Below are positions 30,259 through 38,678 of a stretch of 64,000 nt of DNA, in pieces. The position numbers and the translations under genes were made by a program. The notes under the pieces were generated by a model, which saw only the letters and a program-made list of their open reading frames with translations, was not told the origin of the DNA and made no database searches. This DNA comes from Schizochytrium sp. TIO01 (Eukaryota > Sar > Bigyra > Thraustochytrida > Thraustochytriidae). The stretch spans positions 3,787,040-3,851,039 of the forward strand of contig SMSO01000035.1 of assembly GCA_004764695.1 (NCBI GenBank), written 5' to 3'. Numbering within the stretch: the stretch's first letter is position 1; every line of letters starts with the position of its first letter.

Positions 30259-33234
30259 ATGTCTTGGAGCCGCCAAGATGCTCCTCGAAGTCGACTCCAA
30301 GCCCTGAGTGAATCTGCGCTAGATCAAGAATGGGAGTTGAGCCTTCGAGGTGGAGGCCAGCGGCAGCAGCACCAGCAGCAGCAGCACCAAACCAGCCTTC
30401 CTCAAGGTCAAAGTGATCGAGGTTTGCACCAGAGTTTGTTTGATTCTCAAAGTGCCAGTGCTCACGACCGCTTGTTGTCAACAAGGTCACCACTCCCCCC
30501 CTGGGCTCGAATGAATTTAGGTCCTAGTGCTGATGGAGAAGCTGATTATGCTGCGACTCATGCGACTAATACTGGGGTACACTTAGCACGGAAGTTCTGG
30601 GCCTATAAATTGCTACAAAAGAGTTTTTCTGCCTTCGAGCGATCCGTAAAACTAGCAAGAATTCAACGTCGATCAAGGAAGCTAAGAGCTATGCGAATGT
30701 GGGCTAGCTCCTTGCAACGCAGAATTTTGAGAACATGGAAAGCAGTAGTGGAGAGCCAAAACCACTATCGAGAGCAGACGCTAAAGGCATATTGGTTTTG
30801 GGCACACTGCGTCTCTCGAAAAGTAATCCAGGGATTTCGAATTCACGCACGTGCATCAAGGCTTCAACGCTTTAAGGCGGAACGATTGAGGATACGTCTT
30901 GAAGCTGATCAGAGGAGACGACTTTTACTACGCGTGTGGGGAACATGGTGCGAAGTCGCCTTTCGCAACCACAGGCGCGCAGAAAGATTTGCTAACGAAC
31001 GCCTTCTTTGGAAATCTCTTTTTGCGTGGAGAGACACCCCGAGACAGTCACTTCTGGAGCAAGAGGAGGACAGACTCGCACGAGCAACAATCTATCACCG
31101 TCGAAAATGCCTTAATCAGGGGCTTGGGGTTCTCCTTGAAAATAAAAGGAAAAATCAAAAGGAACGCGAAGACGAATTTGCAGCTATTTGGTTTCGTTGG
31201 CATGTGTTAACTGGCGGCGCATTTCGCAACTGGGTTAAGATGGCTAAACCAGCAATACTTTATGGCCAAAAGGTAAATTCAATGCGCACAAATCGCAGTT
31301 TCGTAACCAAAAATCGTGTCTTTAGTATGTGGAAGCGCCATGTTGAGGATTCGAAGAAGAGATGTGAACAGATAGCACAGGCATTGAGACACTGGGCTCG
31401 CAAAGCGCTGGCTACTGCTTTTCATTCTTGGGTGTACGCCTTGACCCAAAAAGTCAAGATCCGTGGCTGTGAAATTCAGGCAAAGTTGGCAGTAGAAAGG
31501 CTACAAAAAAACCGTGGTATCAAAGCTTTAAAATTGCATCTTCAGAATCGCAAGAATAGCAAAACCTTGATAGAAAAAATGGATAAACAAAGGAGCCGAA
31601 CGTTGCTGCTGCAGGCTTTCAATTGTTTGCGTTTATCCGCTGCTCACTCTAAACAAATTACCCGATTAAACGAAATTGCAAAGAATCATGCTCGCATACA
31701 GTGTCTGCGACGCACATGGAATACTATGGTTCTTTATAAAGTACAGGAAATTGAACATTACAAAGTAGGGCTCTCGCGAGCAGAAAATTTCTATTCACAA
31801 CGCGTAGCACCTCGCGTCTGTGCGAGATCCTGGCATACATGGTCTGAGTTTTGTGCTCAAGCTCAGTTTAACCGTGTTCAGCAGGCTCGGGCAGAAAACT
31901 TCCGGTGTCATTTCGGGAAACAAGTTGGCCTTCGTGTACTTCAATCGAATGCGGCCTCATCCCGCACTTCAAGGCTGTTGAATGTTCAAGCAGTACAGTT
32001 TGCTAATGAACATAAGCTTCGCTTGGCCTGGGTAAAATGGCAAATGTATCATATTTGGTTTTTAAGAGAGGCCCAAAAGGTTGCTAAGGCAAACTTGCAC
32101 TATTGTCACCGGTTGTACAAATGGGTGTGGGGATTTTGGGTCGCACTACACGCTGAAAAGCAGCATGAGCGCGAGCTTGCTGCTTTTGCCAGTCAATGGC
32201 GTCGTAAGCACCTCTTACGACATAGCATGGCAATTTTACTTGATGCTGCTATTGAACACCAAACTCATCACGCGGCGGTCATCCAATCGCGAGAGGCAAA
32301 ACGCGCTGCATCACTTGCTGATCGTGTCGCGCGTATTGCTTTTCATTGGCGGGACTTCACACTCCGCCGGCGACTGGCACGTTCAGAAACCGAGATTACA
32401 GCTCTCGAGAGTGCAAGGCAGCGACCGGTCCTTCGAACTTTCCGTAACCCAAACCCAGAAGCAAACATTCGCCCACCTTTAGTAGCTCCTCGATATTCAC
32501 ATCAAGGCCAAAATCAGACATGGTCATACGAAGCTCGTGCACAGGTTCATGCAAGTCTATCCCTTGATTGGCTCGATGCGCTGGCCCCTCATGCCACCTC
32601 GGGAACTACGACCCGCAGAGCTCGGCCTGCTCCAAGGCGACCCATAGATATCGTACTTAACCACCACCACCCACCGCAGCAACAAAATGTTCACCATCAG
32701 CAGCAGCCCGGCGTAGTAGAGCCAATCCAAGGTGGTGTACCTCTTTTTCCTGCAAACGCCAGCTTTACTCCATCGTTGGTTACAACTGAAGCGAACATTT
32801 TTAATGAGGATCCACAACATTTGTCCCTCGCTTCGCAGCACGCCCAAAATTCTCAGAATCTGTCAAATATCCGAAGCCTTCACCACGGAGACCTCGCCGA
32901 CGACTCAATGTCTTCAACAGCATTATTCACAACAGCAGCTGCAGAAGCATTCGCGCCTGGCATGGGAACAGCTGCCAACAGCTCGGTTTCACCGTCCTTG
33001 GCATCACAAGCCCGAGAATATTTAGACCTGAAACGCCGCGTTAGAGCCGACAAGCGTCGCAGACTAGCTTTGAGAGACCGCCTCCGCACTTGCACGGCCT
33101 CACCCAGCGAGACTGAGGTGTGGTCTCGAGAGCTCGTGCTCATGCAGCAACGCCAAGCAGAGCTCAGACGCAGACGCGAGACACTCCTGCCTCTGATTAG
33201 GGCGGCCCTGCTTGAGCGTGCAAACCCGAACTGA
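30259..33234 (+). CDS. SFI1-like centrin-binding repeat protein
   Basis: A complete 991-codon frame. Residues ~1-110 are Gln/Ser-rich (poly-Gln/His near 35-50). From about 110 to 700 the protein is a series of Trp/Arg-rich helical repeats of ~30-35 residues (ALRMWASSLQRRILRTWKAV, LKAYWFWAHCVSRKV, LLLRVWGTWCEVAFRNHRRA, FSMWKRHVEDSKKRCEQIA). Such W-containing repeats are the hallmark of Sfi1-type proteins, which bind centrin and build half-bridge or centriole fibres. The C-terminal ~280 residues are His/Gln/Pro-rich and then basic (LKRRVRADKRRRLALRDRL). The gene ends 79 bases before the DTD2-like ATG. The family call rests on repeat pattern and composition; a different W-repeat cytoskeletal protein is the alternative. 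Confidence 0.75.
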   Translation: MSWSRQDAPRSRLQALSESALDQEWELSLRGGGQRQQHQQQQHQTSLPQGQSDRGLHQSLFDSQSASAHDRLLSTRSPLPPWARMNLGPSADGEADYAATHATNTGVHLARKFWAYKLLQKSFSAFERSVKLARIQRRSRKLRAMRMWASSLQRRILRTWKAVVESQNHYREQTLKAYWFWAHCVSRKVIQGFRIHARASRLQRFKAERLRIRLEADQRRRLLLRVWGTWCEVAFRNHRRAERFANERLLWKSLFAWRDTPRQSLLEQEEDRLARATIYHRRKCLNQGLGVLLENKRKNQKEREDEFAAIWFRWHVLTGGAFRNWVKMAKPAILYGQKVNSMRTNRSFVTKNRVFSMWKRHVEDSKKRCEQIAQALRHWARKALATAFHSWVYALTQKVKIRGCEIQAKLAVERLQKNRGIKALKLHLQNRKNSKTLIEKMDKQRSRTLLLQAFNCLRLSAAHSKQITRLNEIAKNHARIQCLRRTWNTMVLYKVQEIEHYKVGLSRAENFYSQRVAPRVCARSWHTWSEFCAQAQFNRVQQARAENFRCHFGKQVGLRVLQSNAASSRTSRLLNVQAVQFANEHKLRLAWVKWQMYHIWFLREAQKVAKANLHYCHRLYKWVWGFWVALHAEKQHERELAAFASQWRRKHLLRHSMAILLDAAIEHQTHHAAVIQSREAKRAASLADRVARIAFHWRDFTLRRRLARSETEITALESARQRPVLRTFRNPNPEANIRPPLVAPRYSHQGQNQTWSYEARAQVHASLSLDWLDALAPHATSGTTTRRARPAPRRPIDIVLNHHHPPQQQNVHHQQQPGVVEPIQGGVPLFPANASFTPSLVTTEANIFNEDPQHLSLASQHAQNSQNLSNIRSLHHGDLADDSMSSTALFTTAAAEAFAPGMGTAANSSVSPSLASQAREYLDLKRRVRADKRRRLALRDRLRTCTASPSETEVWSRELVLMQQRQAELRRRRETLLPLIRAALLERANPN

Positions 33235-33313
33235 GAGCCCGCGCTGGCCGCTCGCGGCCGCAATCTGTTGCTGGGCCGCTGCTCTGGACCTTGTGCTTGG
33301 TGTATCAGTGATC

Positions 33314-34331
33314 ATGGAGATCACTGGATCTAGGTCGGTAGAGACCGTTTTCTTTTTTGCACTCTGTGCAGCGGTTTTAACAAGTACAGCGGCAACCAAA
33401 GGGAGGTGGAGATCATGTTCACAGAAGCAGCGCGAAGGTAGCAAGCCGCAAAGCGAAGTTGTTGGTCCAAAGATTCAAGCGAAGGACGGGGGATGCAAAC
33501 CGGCGAAGGCCCTAAAGGTAGATACGACGCAAACGAATAAATGTGTTGCAGCGGGTCCGACTGGAATCACTTGTGTAGTGCAACGTTGTAATAAAGCGAG
33601 CCTACTTGTAGATAATGCGGAAAATACTGTGGGGATTAAGCGTGGGTTGGTTGTGTTTGTGAGCTTTGGGGAAGGAGTTTCACGAAACACGGTGCAGCGT
33701 ATGGCGAGACAACTTGTGCAGCTAAATTTGTCAACTACAGGAAAGTGGGGTGATGGTTCCAAGGCGCAGAGCGTGGCAGACATCGTTTCCACCGGAGCTC
33801 GTCAAGAGATCATGGTCATTCCGCAAGCGTGTCTCACTTCTCGCGTCAAGGGAAAACAACTTCGTTATACCGCTCAGCTTTCAAGAGAGGATGGCTTCGA
33901 AATGTACTGCACCTTTCTTGCTGAACTTGAACAAGCTTTATTAGAACAGCTTCTTGCGCTGCTATTCCAGAGTGCAACAGCTCGCCAGTGTCTGTGTGAC
34001 AAATATAGTCTAGATTCATCAAATGTTCGTCTGGTATACGGGAGGTTCGATAAACGTGGAGTTCCGATTGCTCTCGAAGACCAGACAGAGTTAGATAAGG
34101 CAGAGCGAAAAGCGCTTGAAAAAGCTCTTTCGATGCCTGTCCTCACAGGTCCATGGTCATGCTGTCTCAGCGCACAAAGCCTGGGCTACCTGCCAGCAAT
34201 CTCAGCTTGGTACTCTGGAAACGGATCTCGTGCCCAAGCTATTTCGAGTCGTTGGAGGTACATTTGGAAATCGACAAGGGCTGCGCATTGATGCCGACTG
34301 TGGTCCTTCAACTCATGTTTTTACACTTTGA
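33314..34331 (+). CDS. D-aminoacyl-tRNA deacylase of the DTD2/ATD type
   Basis: The first in-frame ATG is at 33314 (an upstream TTG at 33212 overlaps the SFI1-like gene). A hydrophobic stretch (FFALCAAVLTSTAA) and a basic linker precede the DTD fold, which starts at about residue 85 (TCVVQRCNKASLLV). It continues with GLVVFVSFGEGVSRNTVQRMARQLV, then IMVIPQACLTSRVKGKQLRY, and ends FRVVGGTFGNRQGL...CGPSTHVFTL. The PQACL...RVKG block and the closing GPxTH motif match animal DTD2 (ATD) rather than canonical DTD, which has SQFTL. These enzymes remove mischarged amino acids from tRNA. The final ~60 residues are in another frame, so a one-base shift or a short intron (34139-34205, 67 nt, or 34139-34196) is needed. 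A 40-residue charged insertion precedes the C-terminal block. Confidence 0.72.
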
Positions 34332-34535
34332 TGGATATTTAAAACACAACTTTATATATGATTATTTTCTGTTATGGTTCTTTATACATGCAAAGTCTTG
34401 CTAATAGACCAACAAACTTTAGATACTGTCTCATGATAAAAGGTTTTGTAACAAAATAGAAATGCTGTTAGACTTACATTATAATCTTTAACAAAAAACA
34501 AAAACAAAAACAAAGCAAATACTACAGGGGATGTA

Positions 34536-35793
34536 TTAAATATAGTTTTGGTCAAGATCGATAGCAAGCTCAGGCGTAAAAATGAATCTGTCGTCCATGT
34601 GTCGATCAACCTCTTGACCATACACGAAACTTTTGGGCCAGTAGCTATTTGGATGCACATACTTTGTTTTGTCAAATACGCCCATACTAACTAATGCTCG
34701 TACACAAAGCTCGCTGCAGAAATAGCCCTGCTCACTTTCCACTTCCTCCTCGGCCCTGATGTATTCATATGGTTTAGAAGGTATTCGCATAACCTTGGAG
34801 TAACTGTATGGAGCTCCAAGGCAGCTAGTAACGAAATGGTGTAGATTGCCTTGAATATGGCGCATCATAGGTCGATCCCAATTTTTTGCGTACCGAAGTT
34901 GGCGTACACAAGCACGGGCCCCTGCATCCTTACGGTACTGGTTGATTCTCGCTGCAAGAGGACATGAAATGACGCCGTCTGGTGTCGCTTCTAGAAGCAT
35001 CCAAGGTTCCTCGTCGGGAGAAAGACCACATGGATATGACATACCCCACGCAGATGGAACTACGATACCCGTATGGTCCCATGGAGATGATGTGAACGCC
35101 CGCTGAAGACCTGCTATGGGTTGGTTAATACGAAACATAATAATGTCCCCTAAACCAAAATCATCCATGCGACGCTCGTCTGGCCACGCACGGACGTTTT
35201 TAAGCAATGTGCACGAAGGAAGCACGGTCATTTGCTGGACCCATGCGCGAGCATCCTTGATTGAGTTAGTAAGATATGTGATCTTCCCTTTCGAGCGCGT
35301 CCAAATCTGGAGCTCATCATCTACACAGCACACGGCAGATAAGTCATCTGCCGGGAACAAAACTTTCCAGTCTCCATTTCCAGAAGTTGTGCCTAGTTCA
35401 AGTTTCCCACTGTACCGACTACGTTTTGCTTGTAGGTTTGCAATAGACATCCCAAACGTAAATGCTGTGCGGTTTCGGTACACAGGCGCAGTATGAATAA
35501 TCTCCCATTCCTTGGCTTCTGCTGCCAGTTCTTCTGCGAGGATTTTGGCAGCGTGCTTCCGCTACAGCTGCTTCTCTATCTACCGGCGCTGCTTGAGGAG
35601 GGTCAAAAGGAGCTTTTTCTACATTTTCACTATCGCTCTCTCCTTGCAAAGTGTCTTCCTCGTCGTCGCTTTCATCTTTTTCGCCATCTTGGGAAGAGGT
35701 TGTCGAAGTACTGAACGAGGTAGACGCAATTTCCGCACTTGCAGGAATGGACTCTGACACAACGGCCTTCTTCTCAGTCTCCTGCTCAAGCAT
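34536..35793 (-). CDS. PH-like plus permuted papain-like (YiiX/NlpC-P60) hydrolase
   Basis: Two frames joined near 35511-35565. The N-terminal ~75 residues are acidic/Ser-rich. The main frame begins with EWEIIHTAPVYRNRT and a PH-like domain (YSGKLEL, GDWKVLFPADDL, ELQIWTR, DARAWVQQM). Then comes DFGLGDIIMFRINQPIAG, followed by a permuted papain fold with catalytic His in SPWDHTGIVVPS and catalytic Cys in QGYFCSELCVRALVSMG. Permuted papain-like (C92/YiiX, LRAT-related) proteins act as amidases or acyltransferases on lipids or peptides; the PH part would direct it to membranes. A 55-nt GT...AG intron (35511-35565) or a one-base shift near 35556 would unite the frames; the shift gives a smoother Ala/Glu helix (AAKILAEELAAEAKEW). 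It is convergent with the DTD2-like gene. Confidence 0.75.
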
Positions 35794-37114
35794 ATTTGTG
35801 AACGAAACGCCAGTCGTAAATATTGAGAAAACAATTCTGAGGTCCCCAGACTGCGAACTCGGGGTAGGACCTCACAATCGATGATTGATTACTGCACTTG
35901 CACAACTTTGTTTGGAGATCAATTATGAAGAATGGTACTTTCCTATTAATCAACTAAAGGTGGCCAGTTAGCAGGAAACCTCGATACAACACCATAATAC
36001 GTAGTACGTTCCTACGTACGTATCACCACGTGGTTGCGTGGATCGTGTTTGAGACATACGTAGGCTGGTTGAGTTTTTGCCAAACAAGGGCAGCCAATTG
36101 GCGTTCACTCGAGAGTGATTGTGTGTGTTTAGAAATAGCCAATATTTTTTGATCAATGCTAAAGATTCTTTAAAGATGGAAAACTTTGTGTACAACTCCT
36201 TAATATATGTTATGTTAATTAAGTAGTATAGCATTGCGCTGACCCATGAATTTAAGCGATTTGTCCATGACGACACGATAGATGAACCTCAGGTGATATC
36301 TACCGCAATTTTGCTTTTCTGAGAAATTACTCTCCCGGAAAGCAAGCAATCCTGCAATGCCCACTACCCCTGTCAGTTCAACACCTTGGTACGAGCTGTA
36401 AAACCACGCTCTGGTCGTCCCTTCAAAGTACGGCTTTTGCTTTTTGATCCGGTGCAATCGTCTCACAATACTTCGGTACCTCTATAAATTCATCCCGCCA
36501 GATCATCATTCGTATTTTATGAAAAAAAATCATAGAACGTAAAGTCATCCCAGCTTTGGCACTTGCAGTTCTCACTCTTGGTCAGGTTGAAGCTCTCATT
36601 GCCAGCAGACTGTGGGTACATCTTCTCATGATTCGCCATCGCTATCTCAGTTTCTTCAAAAGACCTGCATTGCATATTGTCTTTAAAATTGCGAGACGCT
36701 ATTTTGATTGATACTTCGTTTAGCCCTCTTTCCCACTGCCCACCGCGGCGAGGGTGCACTAAGTGTAATTTAACACCTAAAAGAAGAAGCAAGGAAGGGA
36801 ATGAATTTTACAGAAAAAGGTGCAGCAAACTCGAGACTCGAGACTCGAGAGCCGCCCTTGCGCGAGCCACGGCTTCGAGGCGCTGTGGATTCTCGAATTC
36901 CTGACGCCGTGTGCTTGTTCTGCCTCGTCTTCTCTGGCCCTGTCATCGGTGCTGTGACTGCCTGTTGTTGTGGTTGTCTTGTGCAGCGTACATTAGTAAG
37001 CAAAACTAGTTCATCAGCGACTGTTTTAGCGCAAAGTACAGTACTAAATTTCAATTGTATTGAGGGAAAGTGTCTTAAGGGCAGGGCGCTCAGACATCGT
37101 ATAGAGTTGAAACA
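35794..37114. other. Intergenic region between papain-like and ceramide synthase genes
   Basis: About 1.3 kb. It contains TACGTACGTA palindromes near 36000-36020 and a GAGACTCGAGACTCGAGA repeat near 36835. It should hold two divergent promoters. A weak unrecognised minus-strand frame is listed separately. Confidence 0.45.
36517..36792 (-). other. Unrecognised 91-codon minus-strand frame
   Basis: The translation has a protein-like composition (VSIKIASRNFKDNMQCRSFE, MANHEKMYPQSAGNES) and a second frame (36215-36466) lies just downstream on the same strand. No family was recognised; a gene remnant or chance is equally possible. Confidence 0.2.
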
Positions 37115-38164
37115 ATGTCCGTTCCTTTTTCTCTTGAACAGGATGCGCTCATGGCAGCACACAATGAGACCTTCGGTTGGGGCGAATCTTTTGTGAAATC
37201 CATCATTTCTGGGCAGGCGATGCCCTCCCCGACTTCACAACAATTGGCAAACCTTCCACAGTGGAACTGGCCGTGGGTTCTCTTTGCGGAGATGGTCGTA
37301 GTACATTTCATCGTGAACTGGATCATTCGGCTTGGCATTGCCATGCCATTGGCTAGAGCTCTTCTGAAGTCCCGTGCTCGACGCCCAGAAAAGGTTGGTT
37401 ATCTGAAGGTAGACAAATTTGCCCAGAGCACCATGGAGATGATTTGGTATGCATCTTACTTTGTGCTTGGCCTGCGTCTAATCTCAGAGCAACCCTGGGT
37501 CTGGCCCAGTCGTTTCTGGTGGGTGGACCAGCCCAATAACCGTGCAATCACTCAAGACGTGGCTTTCTTTTATGTTTGCTATGCCGCTCGCTACGGTGCA
37601 GGTCTTATGACAGTCTTCCTAGAGACTAAGCGCAAGGACTTTATGGAAATGGTCATTCATCATTCTGTCACAGTTGTACTTGTCTACCTCAGTTTCCAGT
37701 ATGGAATGGTTCGTGTGGGATGCGTCATAATGGTGCTCCTTGACGTTGCCGATGTTCCTTTGCATATTGCCAAACAATGCTCTTACACAAACGAGATTGG
37801 CTCCAAATCACTGTGGGGTCTTGCAGCAGATTTCTTTTTTGTTTGCTTTGCTGTGGCCTTCATTGTCACCCGCATGGTCTTGTACCCTTACGTTGTATGG
37901 AGTTGCTTTCAAGAGCTCTGGTTGGAGTTTGCCCCTGGAAAGAACTTTGTGGACGTCTATAAATCCTACTTTGACTATGTTCCGCCCATGGTTTTTGGCT
38001 GCCAATCCCTTGTTGTTGTATTGCAGATTCTGCAGATTTTCTGGTTTATGCTCCTTCTCAAGGCTATCGTTAAGGTTTTGGGCGGCGGCCCTTTGAAGGA
38101 TAATCGCTCTGACTCAGAGTCTGGTGTAGATACTGACAATGAAGAGACAAAGAAGACCAAGTAG
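37115..38164 (+). CDS. Ceramide synthase (TLC/Lag1 domain)
   Basis: A complete 349-codon frame. Several membrane helices span residues ~55-325 (WVLFAEMVVVHFIVNWIIRL; MIWYASYFVLGLRLI; ALRVGCVIMVLLDV; LWGLAADFFFVCFAVAFIV; SLVVVLQILQIFWFMLLL). The Lag1 motif is clear: MVIHHSVTVVLVYLSFQYG (double His) followed by VGCVIMVLLDVADVPLHIAKQC. Ceramide synthases acylate sphingoid bases with fatty acyl-CoA in the endoplasmic reticulum. The C-terminus is an acidic cytosolic tail (DNRSDSESGVDTDNEETKKTK) whose last residues, KKTK, fit a dilysine-like retrieval signal. No homeobox-like domain is present, as in most non-animal members. It converges on the ABCC gene with ~515 bases between stops. Acyl-chain choice cannot be predicted. 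Confidence 0.9.
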   Translation: MSVPFSLEQDALMAAHNETFGWGESFVKSIISGQAMPSPTSQQLANLPQWNWPWVLFAEMVVVHFIVNWIIRLGIAMPLARALLKSRARRPEKVGYLKVDKFAQSTMEMIWYASYFVLGLRLISEQPWVWPSRFWWVDQPNNRAITQDVAFFYVCYAARYGAGLMTVFLETKRKDFMEMVIHHSVTVVLVYLSFQYGMVRVGCVIMVLLDVADVPLHIAKQCSYTNEIGSKSLWGLAADFFFVCFAVAFIVTRMVLYPYVVWSCFQELWLEFAPGKNFVDVYKSYFDYVPPMVFGCQSLVVVLQILQIFWFMLLLKAIVKVLGGGPLKDNRSDSESGVDTDNEETKKTK

Positions 38165-38678
38165 AATTTATTTTGAACTAATGGATGCACTAAAATAGCG
38201 ACAGCATTGCAGCTCAGTTTGCAGCGTTTTACTTATGATCTTCGTTCATTTATACATTTAAAAGAAAGAAAGAAAAAGTACCTTTTTATCTTCTTTTTTC
38301 CACTTGAAAGGGGCCTTCAAGAATTCTGAATTGCTAGCTGCATAAGAACGGCTCCCAAAGGTTTATTTTTGGGGATGTTTTGGTTCTCAAGATTCTGAAA
38401 TATTTTGAACCTAAATATGATATATGATAGATGAGATTTATGTTTTTTGTTTTTTTTTAATGGGTTTTTACTCAGACATATTGTTTGATTTTTTTGGTTT
38501 TGTAAGAGACCAGAAAAATGACAGCATTTTGAAACAATCAACTATGCCTATTACCACCCGTAATCAAGATTCTTGCATTGCCCGGGCCATGCTTGCAGTA
38601 GAGGGAATATTGCCTGAAAAGGTAGAGTTAGACAGATAATATATTTCCTATTGCTCACACCCCAAAATGCAAGACTTC
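38165..38678. other. Intergenic region between convergent ceramide synthase and ABCC genes
   Basis: About 514 bases, A/T-rich, with a GAAAGAAAG tract near 38262 and a T9 run near 38450. No gene was recognised. Confidence 0.5.

Noticed and set aside
33212-33313. Upstream TTG-initiated extension of the DTD2-like frame overlapping the SFI1-like gene
   Set aside because: No ATG in this stretch; the first ATG at 33314 is downstream of the preceding stop and avoids the overlap.
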